Positions 17,525 through 26,856 are shown, counted from the stretch's first letter. The stretch: 64,000 nucleotides of DNA from Reddybacter sp041277045 (GCA_041277045.1 JBGFSY010000001.1:248001-312000), one strand, 5' to 3'. Numbers and translations: made by a program. Notes: a model not told the origin generated them from the letters alone.

Positions 17525-18496
17525 ATGAGTGAATTCGACTTTAACGCCTCGGCCCTGCGCACCATTGGGCTTGAAGCTGACGCCGTTACAGCATTGGCAT
17601 CACGTATTGATGGCGACTTCACTCAGGCCTGCCAGTTAGTCATTGACTGCAAAGGTCGCATCATCGTCACAGGCATGGGCAAGTCAGGCCATATTGGCAA
17701 TAAAATTGCCTCGACACTGGCCAGCACCGGCTCACCGGCATTCTTTGTGCATCCCGGCGAAGCCAGCCACGGCGACCTGGGGATGATTACGCGCGACGAT
17801 GTCGTGGTCGCCATCTCCAACTCGGGCAATTCCGCCGAAATCATCACTTTGTTACCGCTCATCAAGCGGCTCGATATCCCCTTGATTAGCATGACTGGCG
17901 ACCGACAATCTCTGTTAGCCGATGCCGCCAACGTCAACCTTGATGTCAGCGTCAACGAAGAAGCCTGCCCTCTCAACCTCGCCCCGACCACCAGCACCAC
18001 GGTCACTTTGGTCATGGGCGATGCTTTGGCCATTGCTCTGCTCGAAGCTCGGGGCTTTACCGCCGAAGATTTCGCTTTCTCCCATCCCGGTGGCGCACTG
18101 GGCCGCAAGCTACTGCTGCGCGTCTGCGACATTATGCACAGCGGCGATGAAGTGCCTCGCGTCAAAGAAACGACCCTGCTTAAAGATGCCCTACTGGAAA
18201 TGACCGCCAAAGGCTTTGGTCTGACCACTATTGTCGACCCACAAAACACCTTTATCGGCGTCTTTACCGACGGCGATTTACGCCGCGTGGTCGACAATCA
18301 GGTCGACATTAACAACGCCACCATCGGCGAGGTAATGACCCGGGGCGGCAATGCCATTGACGCCAATATTCTCGCCGCACAAGCACTGAACATTATGGAA
18401 AGCAAAAAAATAACTGCCCTTGTCGTCGAAGATGACGATCACCACCCCCTCGGTGTATTGCATATGCACGATATACTGCGTGCCGGCGTCATCTAA
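17525..18496 (+). CDS. kdsD: D-arabinose-5-phosphate isomerase
   Basis: A 324-residue enzyme that makes arabinose-5-phosphate from ribulose-5-phosphate for Kdo and LPS. An N-terminal SIS sugar-isomerase domain has GMGKSGHIGNKIASTLASTG (residues about 54-73) and SNSGNSAEI. A CBS pair occupies about residues 205-324, with TDGDLRR in the first. Start is the ATG 17525-17527 (MSEFDF); an in-frame extension reaching back into yrbG is not needed. It lies 58 bp after yrbG and leads into kdsC. Confidence 0.96.
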   Translation: MSEFDFNASALRTIGLEADAVTALASRIDGDFTQACQLVIDCKGRIIVTGMGKSGHIGNKIASTLASTGSPAFFVHPGEASHGDLGMITRDDVVVAISNSGNSAEIITLLPLIKRLDIPLISMTGDRQSLLADAANVNLDVSVNEEACPLNLAPTTSTTVTLVMGDALAIALLEARGFTAEDFAFSHPGGALGRKLLLRVCDIMHSGDEVPRVKETTLLKDALLEMTAKGFGLTTIVDPQNTFIGVFTDGDLRRVVDNQVDINNATIGEVMTRGGNAIDANILAAQALNIMESKKITALVVEDDDHHPLGVLHMHDILRAGVI

Positions 18497-18532
18497 ATAA
18501 AAACGCCCACTAGATATAAAAGAGACGGCCCA

Positions 18533-19060
18533 ATGAATCTTGCCAATACAACGCTAGCCGCCAAAAAAATCCGCATGCTGGTCCTCGATGTCGACGGCGT
18601 GCTCACCGATGGTAGTATTTACTACAGCAACAGTGGTGACGAATTAAAGGCTTTCAATATTCAGGATGGCCTGGGTATTAAACTCCTGCAGGGCGCTGAC
18701 ATTGAGGTCGCAATTATTACCGGGCGCAGCTCGAAGCTCTTATCGCGACGTACTGACGAGCTCGGTATCAGCAAAGTTATCCAGGGCCGCGAAGACAAGC
18801 TGACAGCCCTCAACGAACTCGTGAAAGACGGCTCATACGAGTTCGATGAAATTGCCTACATGGGCGACGACTTACCCGATTTAGCCGTCATCCGCAGCGT
18901 CGGCCTGGGTATGACCGTCGCTAACGCCAGCCCAACCGTTGCCGAATACGCCCGCTGGCAATCGAGTCGGGACGGGGGCCGTGGCGCCGTGCGTGAAGCC
19001 GCCGAATTTATACTTAAGGCTCAGGGCAAGTTTGAACAAGCCATCGAGTCCTTCCTTTGA
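18533..19060 (+). CDS. kdsC: 3-deoxy-D-manno-octulosonate 8-phosphate phosphatase
   Basis: A 175-residue HAD-superfamily phosphatase with the C0-type layout (no cap) and catalytic Asp19 and Asp21 in VLDVDGVLTDG. Further motifs are IITGRSS and GDDLPDLAVI. It dephosphorylates Kdo-8-phosphate to Kdo, the next step after KdsA, which uses the KdsD product. It lies 36 bp after kdsD in the same operon, and an AAAGAGACGG stretch gives the ribosome site. Confidence 0.97.
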   Translation: MNLANTTLAAKKIRMLVLDVDGVLTDGSIYYSNSGDELKAFNIQDGLGIKLLQGADIEVAIITGRSSKLLSRRTDELGISKVIQGREDKLTALNELVKDGSYEFDEIAYMGDDLPDLAVIRSVGLGMTVANASPTVAEYARWQSSRDGGRGAVREAAEFILKAQGKFEQAIESFL

Positions 19061-19101
19061 GGCACGCGCCTGCCACTCACATGATGCCGAAGCTTTAAGC
19101 T

Positions 19102-19692
19102 GTGCTGTCCATCAAAAATGTCATTTTGGCGAGCCTGCTCATCGTTGCACTCGGGGTATTCGTTATTTTCTGGGATGCAAAACCCGAAATTTTTATGCGT
19201 AAAAAACAATCCCCCGTGTCCCCCTTATCCAGCGCTGATAGCTATATGAAAAACACGCTGACCCGTAAGTTTGACGCACAGGGCAAACCCGCATTTTCAC
19301 TCACCTCGACAGAGGGCGAGTACTTCCAAACTGCGAATCTCTTTGTCATGACCGCGCCACAGATACTCGCCCACGCTACCGAAAAGGGTGAACAGCCCTG
19401 GCATTTAACGGCCCAACAGAGCGTTATTCTCAATAGTGGTCAGCAGATCAACATGCAGGGTGATGTTTATGCCTGGCAACAGGTGGGGCCCAAAAACACA
19501 GGCAGGAAAACCGAAATTGAAACCCCCTTTCTGAGCTACTATCCCGACAGCCAGCAAGCCAATACCGACAAGTACATTTCCTTTAAAACGCCAGGGCACA
19601 AGCTTAACGGCATCGGTTTCAAAGGCGACTTTGCCGCTCAAACTTACCAGATACTCTCCCGGGTCAAGGGTCGACACCATGCCAGCAATTAA
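19102..19692 (+). CDS. lptC: LPS export protein LptC
   Basis: A 196-residue bitopic inner-membrane protein: one N-terminal helix (VILASLLIVALGVFVIFW) and a periplasmic beta-jellyroll domain with the family's YMKNTLTRKFDAQGKPAFSL-like opening. It passes LPS from the LptBFG transporter to LptA. It begins at a GTG (19102) soon after kdsC, and its end overlaps the lptA start by 14 bp. Confidence 0.93.
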   Translation: MLSIKNVILASLLIVALGVFVIFWDAKPEIFMRKKQSPVSPLSSADSYMKNTLTRKFDAQGKPAFSLTSTEGEYFQTANLFVMTAPQILAHATEKGEQPWHLTAQQSVILNSGQQINMQGDVYAWQQVGPKNTGRKTEIETPFLSYYPDSQQANTDKYISFKTPGHKLNGIGFKGDFAAQTYQILSRVKGRHHASN

Positions 19693-20263
19693 ATTTTTCA
19701 CTTCGCTAACAGGCCTCCTCTACCTGCTCAGTAGTTTTTTCGCCACCTCCGCTCTCGCCTTGCCCTCGGATCGACAGGCCACTATCACCGTCGTTGCCGA
19801 CCGCGCCCAAATCAATGAAAAAACTGGCATCACCGAATACCATGGGGCTGTCGTCATTAAGCAGGGCACCCTGCTCATCGAGGCCGACCAGGTCACCATC
19901 TATTCCACCGATGGCCAGGCCAACAAAATCATCTGTATCGGCAAACCCGCCCACTACCAGCAGCAACCCAACCCTGAAGATGGCCTGATTAATGCCCACG
20001 GCAATACTATTGAATATTATCTCGACACCGAGACTATCACCCTGATCAAAAATGCCAGTCTGGAGCAGCAGGGATCAACCCTTAAGGGTGACCATATTAA
20101 TTACGATATAAAGGCAGAACTGGTCGAAGCCAAAGGCAGTGCCAATAGTCAACAGCGGGTACATATGGTCATTCCCGCAAGCCAGCCTTCGACAAACGAA
20201 CAAACTGCAATTGAGCAGACCTCAAGTAAACAAGTGGCAGACGAACAAAAGGACAGCGATTAA
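19679..20263 (+). CDS. lptA: LPS periplasmic bridge protein LptA
   Basis: A 194-residue protein with a signal peptide (hydrophobic core LTGLLYLLSSFFATSALA, cleavage near ALA-LP) and the OstA-type jellyroll: VVADRAQINEKTGITEYHG, GTLLIEADQVTIY, ANKIICIGKPAHYQQ. It forms the head-to-tail bridge that carries LPS across the periplasm. The start is the ATG 19679-19681, inside the end of lptC. The Gln/Ser/Thr-rich C-terminal tail (about 25 residues) is longer than the fold needs. Its stop shares a base with lptB. Confidence 0.95.
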   Translation: MPAIKFFTSLTGLLYLLSSFFATSALALPSDRQATITVVADRAQINEKTGITEYHGAVVIKQGTLLIEADQVTIYSTDGQANKIICIGKPAHYQQQPNPEDGLINAHGNTIEYYLDTETITLIKNASLEQQGSTLKGDHINYDIKAELVEAKGSANSQQRVHMVIPASQPSTNEQTAIEQTSSKQVADEQKDSD

Positions 20264-20988
20264 TGGCGCAGTTACAAGCCCTGAACCTGGCCAAGAGTTA
20301 CAAAAAACGCTCTGTGGTTAGCGATGTTTCGATGAGTGTTGCCAGTGGCCAAATCGTCGGCCTACTCGGCCCCAATGGCGCCGGTAAAACCACCTGTTTT
20401 TATATGATTGTCGGTCTGGTCAAGCAGGATGCCGGGCGCATTTTGATTGATGACGAGGACATCACCCACCTGCCCATGCATCAGCGCGCGCGCCGGGGTA
20501 TCGGCTACCTGCCCCAGGAAGCCTCCGTATTTCGCCGTCTGACGGTAGAAAACAACATTATGGCCATCCTCGAAACCCGCCCCCAGCTCAGCACCGAGCA
20601 GCGTCAGGAAAAGCTGGAGGCGCTATTACAGGAATTCCACATCACCCATATCCGCACTAGCCAGGGTATGAGCTTGTCTGGCGGTGAACGGCGGCGTGTC
20701 GAAATTGCTCGAGCACTGGCGATGGAGCCGGCATTTGTACTGCTCGACGAACCCTTTGCCGGTGTCGACCCCATTTCGGTGAATGACATTAAGGGCATTA
20801 TCTGCCACCTCAAAGAGCGAGGCATTGGCGTACTGATTACCGACCACAATGTCAGGGAAACCCTCGACATCTGCGAACACGCCTACATCGTCAACGATGG
20901 CCACGTGCTGGCCCAGGGCAATGCCGAAGACATCCTCTCTAATCCGGATGTCCGCCGCGTGTATCTGGGCGACAACTTTTCTCTCTAG
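20263..20988 (+). CDS. lptB: LPS export ABC transporter ATP-binding protein LptB
   Basis: A 241-residue ABC ATPase: Walker A GPNGAGKT at residues 36-43, signature LSGGERRRVEIARAL, Walker B VLLDEPFAGVDP and the switch histidine in LITDHNVRET. It powers LPS extraction by LptFG. The start overlaps the lptA stop (TAATG). The C-terminal YLGDNFSL tail matches LptB. It is the last lpt gene before rpoN. Confidence 0.98.
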   Translation: MAQLQALNLAKSYKKRSVVSDVSMSVASGQIVGLLGPNGAGKTTCFYMIVGLVKQDAGRILIDDEDITHLPMHQRARRGIGYLPQEASVFRRLTVENNIMAILETRPQLSTEQRQEKLEALLQEFHITHIRTSQGMSLSGGERRRVEIARALAMEPAFVLLDEPFAGVDPISVNDIKGIICHLKERGIGVLITDHNVRETLDICEHAYIVNDGHVLAQGNAEDILSNPDVRRVYLGDNFSL

Positions 20989-21076
20989 CTCGCCTTTCAA
21001 CAGCCCTGTGATAAATACAAAATTCTGGACAAAAAGTGACGCTCGTCAAACCCGCGGCACATTACTTGCTAGCCAA

Positions 21077-21105
21077 TTGATCCTCGCTCTAACTCAGTCT
21101 ACACT
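21077..21105 (+). promoter_or_regulatory. Candidate sigma70 promoter for rpoN
   Basis: TTGATC (21077-21082), a 17-bp spacer and TACACT (21100-21105), 38 bp before the rpoN ATG. The 154-bp lptB-rpoN gap suggests rpoN has its own promoter in addition to read-through. Confidence 0.5.
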
Positions 21106-21142
21106 CTAGTCATCACTCAAGAAAAAACGGCATAAAAATTAT

Positions 21143-22669
21143 ATGAAGCAAAGCCTGCAACTACGAATGGGTCAACAACTGTCGATGACCCCGCAGCTAC
21201 AGCAGGCCATCAAGTTACTCCAGCTTTCATCTCTCGATTTGCACCTCGAGATTCAGCAAACCCTGTACTCCAATCCCCTGCTCGAGCTAGCCGAGGAAAT
21301 CGAGCCCGAGCCGGAAGAAGTCTCCAACGAACAACTCGCCAACGAGATTGCTGACAACGGCGACTCCCCCGGCGAGTGGAGTAAAGAGATCCCCAACGAA
21401 CTCCCGGTCGACGCCCAATGGGACGACATCTACCCGGCGGCACCCACAGCCAGTAGTGCAGCACCGAACAGCGACAACCGGGACTTTGAGAGTTACCACA
21501 GCGTCACCGAATCGCTGCAGGATCATCTGCTCTGGCAGCTCAACCTGACCCCCATGTCAGATCTCGACCACCTGATTGCCACCACGCTGATCGATAATAT
21601 CGATGACAATGGCTTTCTCGAATCAGCTGTGGAAGACATCTGGCAGCCCCTCGCACTATCTCTTACAAGTACATCCCTGGCGGATGCTTCTGCCGATAAT
21701 GTCGAAAAAGACACGCAAAATGACGAAGAGGGTCTGGCGCTCGAAGAAGTCCTGGCAGTACTGCATCGTATCCAGCAGTTCGACCCCCCCGGTGTTGCCG
21801 CCAGCGACCTCAGTGACTGCCTATTAATTCAACTCAATCAGTTGAGTCCTGAAACGCCCTCGCTCGATGATGCCAAGCTGCTCAGTGGCCAATACCTCGA
21901 CCTGGTCGCCGAGCGCAACTTCCCGCTGCTGTGCCGCAAGACCGGGCTCGAACAGAATGCTATCGAAGCCGCCATCGGGCTCATCCAAAGCCTCTCGCCC
22001 CGCCCCGGCGAATGTATTAACAGCGGCGATGCCGACTATGTGGTGCCCGACGCCAGCGTACAAAAAATCCACGGCCACTGGCTGGTGACCCTGAATGGCG
22101 ATATCGCCCCACGCCTATGCATTAATAAAGAATATGCAGGACTGGTGCAGCGCGCCGATAACAGCAAAGACAATACCTTCCTGCGTGACAACCTGCAGGA
22201 AGCACGCTGGTTTTTACGCAGCCTCGAAAGCCGCAACGACACCCTGCTGCGGGTCAGCCGCTGCATTGTGGAGATGCAACAGGAGTTTTTGGAAAGAGGG
22301 CCTGAGGCCATGAAACCCCTGGTGCTAGCCGATGTGGCCGAGCAACTTGAATTGCACGAATCGACCATTTCCCGCGTCACCACGCAAAAATATCTCGACA
22401 CGCCACGCGGCATCTTCGAGCTGAAGTACTTCTTTTCCAGCCACGTCAGCACAGCGGCCGGCGGGGAGTGCTCTTCGACGGCGATTCGCGCTATGCTCAA
22501 ACGCATGATAGCCGACGAGCCCACCAGCAAACCTTTAAGCGATAGCAAGCTGGCAACCCTGCTGCAGGACGAAGGCATTCAAGTGGCCCGCCGCACCGTT
22601 GCCAAATACCGGGAAAGTCTTAACATTCCCTCATCCAGTGACCGCAAACGCTTTAAGCAGAGCCTTTAA
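21143..22669 (+). CDS. rpoN: RNA polymerase sigma-54 factor
   Basis: A 508-residue sigma-54. Region I is the Gln/Leu-rich MKQSLQLRMGQQLSMTPQLQQ start; an acidic region II spans about residues 55-110; the core-binding domain follows; a helix-turn-helix holds LHESTISRVTTQKYLDTPRG; and the RpoN box ARRTVAKYRE, which reads the -24 element, lies near the end. An acidic insertion at about residues 170-200 (DADSADNVEKDTQ-like) is somewhat longer than in E. coli. It heads the rpoN-hpf-ptsN-rapZ-ptsO group. Confidence 0.97.
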   Translation: MKQSLQLRMGQQLSMTPQLQQAIKLLQLSSLDLHLEIQQTLYSNPLLELAEEIEPEPEEVSNEQLANEIADNGDSPGEWSKEIPNELPVDAQWDDIYPAAPTASSAAPNSDNRDFESYHSVTESLQDHLLWQLNLTPMSDLDHLIATTLIDNIDDNGFLESAVEDIWQPLALSLTSTSLADASADNVEKDTQNDEEGLALEEVLAVLHRIQQFDPPGVAASDLSDCLLIQLNQLSPETPSLDDAKLLSGQYLDLVAERNFPLLCRKTGLEQNAIEAAIGLIQSLSPRPGECINSGDADYVVPDASVQKIHGHWLVTLNGDIAPRLCINKEYAGLVQRADNSKDNTFLRDNLQEARWFLRSLESRNDTLLRVSRCIVEMQQEFLERGPEAMKPLVLADVAEQLELHESTISRVTTQKYLDTPRGIFELKYFFSSHVSTAAGGECSSTAIRAMLKRMIADEPTSKPLSDSKLATLLQDEGIQVARRTVAKYRESLNIPSSSDRKRFKQSL

Positions 22670-22710
22670 TGTGTCGTCACTAACCTCAACCCCAGGACAA
22701 GGAGCACCGC

Positions 22711-22998
22711 ATGCAACTAAATATTAGCGGACACCATCTCGACATTACCGACGCTATTCACGACTACGTCACCAACAAGCTCACCCGGCTCGAGCACCAC
22801 AACGACAAGATCACCAGTGTCTCGGTCATCCTTTCGGTCGACAAACTAGTACAGAAAGCCGAGGCAACTATCCACGCCAGTAGCAGTGAGCTCTTCGCCC
22901 ACTGTGAAAACGAAGATCTTTACGCCGCCATCGACGGGCTGACTGATAAGCTCGACCGTCAACTGATCAAGCGCAAAGAAAAACTCAGAGGCCGCTAA
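22711..22998 (+). CDS. hpf: Short ribosome hibernation promoting factor (HPF/YhbH)
   Basis: A 95-residue protein with the HPF/RaiA fold (MQLNISGHHLDITDAIHDYV, then DLYAAIDGLTDKLDRQL). It lacks the long C-terminal dimerisation domain, so it is the short form that works with RMF in gammaproteobacteria to make 100S ribosomes. An AAGGAG ribosome site precedes the ATG. Immediately after rpoN, as usual. Confidence 0.96.
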   Translation: MQLNISGHHLDITDAIHDYVTNKLTRLEHHNDKITSVSVILSVDKLVQKAEATIHASSSELFAHCENEDLYAAIDGLTDKLDRQLIKRKEKLRGR

Positions 22999-23049
22999 TC
23001 ACTGCTCATCAATGACCTCCTGTGAATTACTACCTATGAACTGTTTTTC

Positions 23050-23502
23050 ATGAAAATTACAGACGTTCTCTCTCTCGACAGAACCCACTGTGATGCACCC
23101 GGCATCAGCAAGAAACGTGTACTGGAGTTTATTGCTGACTTTTTCTCCGAGCACACGGATTTTATTGATGCCAATCAGCTCTGTCATAAGCTGATTGACC
23201 GAGAACGACTGGGCAGCACGGGCATTGGCGATGGTATCGCCGTGCCCCACTGCCGTCTCAGTGGCTGTCCGCGCATCACAGGCATATTGCTAAAGCTTGA
23301 CAGCCCTGTCGATTTCGACGCCATTGACGGCGCACCTGTCGATTTAATTTTCGCCCTGGTAGTGCCCGACGAGCAAAATGACGAACACTTACAAACCCTC
23401 TCCGCCATCGCTGAGTTACTCCAGTCCAGCGAGGTACGCGAGCAACTACGCAGCTGCTCCAATAGCAACAAGCTCTATCAAATAGCGACCAGCCACCACT
23501 AA
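23050..23502 (+). CDS. ptsN: Nitrogen PTS enzyme IIA (EIIA-Ntr)
   Basis: A 150-residue PTS IIA domain of the mannitol/fructose class. The phosphorylated histidine is His67 in GIGDGIAVPHCRL. It receives phosphate from NPr and regulates potassium transport, and in many species LPS synthesis and sigma-54-linked processes, rather than moving sugar. The rapZ ATG begins two bases after the stop, so translation is probably coupled. Confidence 0.96.
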   Translation: MKITDVLSLDRTHCDAPGISKKRVLEFIADFFSEHTDFIDANQLCHKLIDRERLGSTGIGDGIAVPHCRLSGCPRITGILLKLDSPVDFDAIDGAPVDLIFALVVPDEQNDEHLQTLSAIAELLQSSEVREQLRSCSNSNKLYQIATSHH

Positions 23503-23503
23503 G

Positions 23504-24403
23504 ATGAGCCGCCCGATTGAGCCAACTGCGAACCCTAACAACACCCGTTTGATTGTTATCAGCGGCCGCTCCGGTTCGGGTAAAAGTACCGCCCTGCACG
23601 TGCTCGAAGATGTCGGTTATACCTGTATCGACAATTTACCCGCCAGCATGCTGGTTGGTTTACTGGAACAAATACGCGAGCATCGAGAACAGGACGAGCT
23701 GAAAATTGCTGTCGGCATCGATGCCCGCAACCTGCTCGGCAAGCTGGAGCAACTGCCCCAAATCCTCGACAAGCTGAGTGAGTCCGGCATTCAATGCGAA
23801 GTGCTTTTTCTCGACGCTCGCACGTCGAGCCTAATCCGTCGCTTTAGCGAGACTCGCCGCCGACACCCCCTCAGCTCGGCAACGGTCGACCTTAAACAGG
23901 CGATTGCCCTCGAACGCGAGTTACTCGATCCCATCGCCTCCATCGCCAGCCGGCACATCGACACCAGCAACATGACCCTGCACCAGTTGCGCGATCTGAT
24001 CAAAAAACAGGTTGCGCCAGAAAAAGGCGATGCCATGGCCGTGGTGTTCCAGTCCTTTGCCTTTAAACACGGCGTGCCCAGTGATGCTGACTTTGTCTTT
24101 GATGTGCGCTGCCTGCCCAATCCCTACTGGAAAACCGAGCTGCGCGCCTTCAATGGCAACGACCAGCCGGTAATTGAATTTCTCGATTCCCAGACCGATG
24201 TCGCCGCCATGCTCGCCGACCTCAATGGCTTCCTAACCCGCTGGATCCCCCGCTTTCTCGCCACCAATCGCAGCTATTTAACTATCGCCATTGGCTGCAC
24301 TGGCGGCCAGCACCGTTCGGTGTATATCGCCAACCAACTCGCCGAACAGTTTCGCCCTCAGTTCAACAATATCCACGTCCAGCATCGCGAACAAGACGGC
24401 TAA
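23504..24403 (+). CDS. rapZ: RNase adaptor protein RapZ (YvcJ family)
   Basis: A 299-residue P-loop protein: Walker A GRSGSGKST at residues 21-29, a Walker B-like CEVLFLDA, and the C-terminal GlmZ/GlcN6P-binding domain with AIGCTGGQHRSVYIA. In E. coli RapZ binds the small RNAs GlmY/GlmZ and directs RNase E to control glmS and so amino-sugar supply to the envelope. The first 12 residues are an extension ahead of the usual start. Overlaps the ptsN-ptsO context. Confidence 0.96.
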   Translation: MSRPIEPTANPNNTRLIVISGRSGSGKSTALHVLEDVGYTCIDNLPASMLVGLLEQIREHREQDELKIAVGIDARNLLGKLEQLPQILDKLSESGIQCEVLFLDARTSSLIRRFSETRRRHPLSSATVDLKQAIALERELLDPIASIASRHIDTSNMTLHQLRDLIKKQVAPEKGDAMAVVFQSFAFKHGVPSDADFVFDVRCLPNPYWKTELRAFNGNDQPVIEFLDSQTDVAAMLADLNGFLTRWIPRFLATNRSYLTIAIGCTGGQHRSVYIANQLAEQFRPQFNNIHVQHREQDG

Positions 24404-24480
24404 CACAGCCCGTCTTTTCGCCAACATAAGTCGCAAGCCAAACTTGACAGGACGGGCATCCCCATGGCATTTATTACCCC

Positions 24481-24750
24481 ATGATTAAAGACGAACTTGA
24501 AATCATTAATAAACTCGGCCTCCATGCACGCGCTGCTGCCAAGCTGGCCACCACCTGCAACCGTTTCGCCTGCACCATTAAAACCGGCCACAACGGCAAG
24601 CTGATCGACTCAAAAAGCGTCATGTCATTAATGCTACTGGCTGCTGGTCGAGGCACTGTCTTAAAATTTGAATTTGATGGCGACGACGAAATGAAAGCCC
24701 ACGGCCAGGTCAAAGAATTACTCGCCGACTATTTTGGTGAAGGTCAATAA
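24481..24750 (+). CDS. ptsO: Phosphocarrier protein NPr (HPr-like)
   Basis: An 89-residue HPr-fold protein with active-site His15 in NKLGLHARAAAKLA and the SKSVMSLMLLAAGRGT motif. It passes phosphate from PtsP (EI-Ntr) to PtsN. The ATG has no clear ribosome site; a six-codon mini-frame (ATG at 24464, AGGACGGG upstream) ends in a TGA that overlaps the ptsO ATG, which could couple its translation. It ends the rpoN group. Confidence 0.95.
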   Translation: MIKDELEIINKLGLHARAAAKLATTCNRFACTIKTGHNGKLIDSKSVMSLMLLAAGRGTVLKFEFDGDDEMKAHGQVKELLADYFGEGQ

Positions 24751-24790
24751 CAAGCATACCTCTACAAAAAGCACACAATACACTCTCCTC

Positions 24791-24825
24791 GCCCGCTCTT
24801 GACCCAGAGTGGGCGCCTTTCCCTG
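24791..24825 (+). terminator. Possible terminator after ptsO
   Basis: A 9-bp stem (GCCCGCTCT with AGAGTGGGC, one G-U pair) and a six-base loop, followed by GCCTTTCCCTGT, a weak U tract. It sits 40 bp past the ptsO stop and before mgtE. Confidence 0.5.
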
Positions 24826-24907
24826 TAATTCCCTAACCTCTCTGCGTACACTAGCAACTGTTAAACACGCCATCTACCCCCTCCCCTCAACAGGAGTTCA
24901 GTCCCGC

Positions 24908-26266
24908 ATGCAGGCCAATCACAATACCGACCGGCTCTCCCTGCTCGCACTGCTATCCGAGGACATAGCCGACCCCACCAGCCTCCACCAGATACGTCAT
25001 ATTATTAATAATATGACGCCGGCGGATATCGCCCACTACATCGAGTCCGCCCCCAGCCGGGTACGCCGCCTGCTCTGGGAACTGCTTGATGACGATATCG
25101 AAGGTGAGGTGCTGGGCGAGCTGAGTGAAGACCTGCAGCAGGAGTTTCTGCTGCGCATGAACAGCGAACAAATGGCCACCCTGGTTGCCGGCCTCGACCC
25201 CGATGATGTCGCCGATATTCTGCAACAACTGCCCGAGCACCTAATCCCCAAAGTGCTAGAAACCATGGGCGAGCAGGATCGTCAGCGGGTTGAGACCGTC
25301 CTCACCTACGACGAGGACAGTGCCGGTGGTTTGATGAACACCGACACCATTACCGTACGCCCTGATCTGACCATCGATGCCGTACTGCGCTATTTGCGCC
25401 GTCACGACGAGCTACCCGAGATCACCGACAGTATCTTTGTCGTCAACCGCCGCGATATGTTTCTCGGCACCTTAACCCTGAGCAAGCTACTCACCTCCAA
25501 CCCCAGCACCACCGTGCGCGAAATCATGAACACCAATATTCAGGGTATTGCCGCAACCATGGATGCTTCCAACGTCGCCCACCTGTTTGAGCGCCACGAC
25601 TGGGTGTCGGCCCCGGTGGTGAATAAAGAGGGCCACCTGCTCGGCCGTATTACCATTGATGATGTGGTCGACGTGATTATCGACGACGCCGAACACTCCC
25701 TATTGAGCCTCGCCGGCCTCAGTGATGAAGAGGAAACCTTTTCCTCCGTGCGCCGCTCTGCCCCCCGACGCGCTGTGTGGTTGGGCATTAACCTCTTTAC
25801 TGCGGTGCTTGCCTCCGCAGTGATCAGTCTATTTCAGGGCACTATCGAACAGGTGGTGGCACTGGCTATTTTGATGCCCATCGTCGCTAGTATGGGCGGT
25901 GTTGCGGGCAGCCAGACATTGACGGTCGTGATTCGCGGCATGGCCCTCGGGCAGATCAATCGCAACAACCTGCGCTGGCTGGTCAATAAAGAAGTACTCA
26001 CCGGCGCTCTCAACGCTATGCTTTGGGCAGCAGTGATCGGCGCCTTTGCCGCATGGTGGTTTGAAGCCCCGATGATCGGTGTCATCATTGCTGCCGCGAT
26101 GGTCATCAACCTGCTCACGGCAGCACTGGCTGGCGCCCTATTGCCAGTATTTTTAAAATCGATCCGCATCGATCCCGCCCTCGCCGGTAGTGTTATGCTG
26201 ACCACCGTCACCGATGTCATCGGCTTTCTATCCTTTCTCGGCCTGGCGACACTGTTTTACCTATAA
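24908..26266 (+). CDS. mgtE: Magnesium transporter MgtE
   Basis: A 452-residue MgtE-family channel. The N-terminal helical domain (about residues 35-135) shows the LDPDDVADILQQLP motif. A CBS pair (about 140-265) carries acidic Mg-sensing residues in DEDSAGGLMNT. The membrane domain has five helices, including the pore-lining PIVASMGGVAGSQTLTVVIRG (quoted in part) and ALAGSVMLTTVTDVIGF. Start is the ATG 24908-24910, 11 bases after AGGAG; a frame extending back to 24809 is unlikely. Usually next to the rpoN/ptsO group in this class. Confidence 0.96.
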   Translation: MQANHNTDRLSLLALLSEDIADPTSLHQIRHIINNMTPADIAHYIESAPSRVRRLLWELLDDDIEGEVLGELSEDLQQEFLLRMNSEQMATLVAGLDPDDVADILQQLPEHLIPKVLETMGEQDRQRVETVLTYDEDSAGGLMNTDTITVRPDLTIDAVLRYLRRHDELPEITDSIFVVNRRDMFLGTLTLSKLLTSNPSTTVREIMNTNIQGIAATMDASNVAHLFERHDWVSAPVVNKEGHLLGRITIDDVVDVIIDDAEHSLLSLAGLSDEEETFSSVRRSAPRRAVWLGINLFTAVLASAVISLFQGTIEQVVALAILMPIVASMGGVAGSQTLTVVIRGMALGQINRNNLRWLVNKEVLTGALNAMLWAAVIGAFAAWWFEAPMIGVIIAAAMVINLLTAALAGALLPVFLKSIRIDPALAGSVMLTTVTDVIGFLSFLGLATLFYL

Positions 26267-26292
26267 ATATTTTCCCTTTAAGCAGCCCTACT

Positions 26293-26856
26293 ATGTCGAA
26301 AAAATCAAACAAAGGCCCTCGCCCGAGCGAAGCTGAAACCACCAGTACAGACACTGATGGGGAAGATAATGCCCCGGAATTTATCAGCAAGTCCTCCCGT
26401 AAACGGGAGATGACAGCCCTGCAAAAAACCGGTGAGGCGATGCTTGCCCTGCCCGCCAAACAGTTTGCCAAAGTGCCCATCAGCCCACTATTGCGCGAAG
26501 CCCTTGTGTTGGCGGCCACGCTGAAAAACCGCGAGGGCAAGCGGCGGCAAATGCAGTACGTCGGCAAGCTAATGCGCAGCGAAGACCACGAAAAAATTGC
26601 CGAAGTGCTGGCCTCGTTTGACGAAAACAGCCGCACCTTTCGCCTGCAGTTTCAGCGCCTGGAAAAACTCCGCGATGAACTGATCGATGGTGACACCGAT
26701 GCCCTCACCCATATTCTTGAACAGCACCCCACGCTCGAGCGCCAGTATTTGCGCCAGTTGATTCGCCAGGCCAGCAAAGAGCGCGAGCAAAACAAAGGCC
26801 CGGCGGCGAGCCGTAAACTGTTCAAATATTTGCGCTTAGCGATTCTCGACCAATAG
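26293..26856 (+). CDS. darP: Ribosome biogenesis factor DarP (YjgA, DUF615)
   Basis: A 187-residue helical protein of the DUF615 family: EFISKSSRKREMTALQ opening, LREALVLAATLKNREGKRRQ, and QYLRQLIRQASKEREQNKGP near the end (quoted in part). E. coli DarP binds pre-50S particles and promotes late assembly. An acidic, disordered N-terminal stretch (about 30 residues) precedes the domain. It is 26 bp after mgtE and probably cotranscribed. Confidence 0.94.
   Translation: MSKKSNKGPRPSEAETTSTDTDGEDNAPEFISKSSRKREMTALQKTGEAMLALPAKQFAKVPISPLLREALVLAATLKNREGKRRQMQYVGKLMRSEDHEKIAEVLASFDENSRTFRLQFQRLEKLRDELIDGDTDALTHILEQHPTLERQYLRQLIRQASKEREQNKGPAASRKLFKYLRLAILDQ

Noticed and set aside
17623..18297. A 224-codon minus-strand frame across kdsD
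   Set aside because: Codon-use shadow of a well-supported SIS/CBS enzyme; its translation is Ser/Pro/Arg-rich with no domain.
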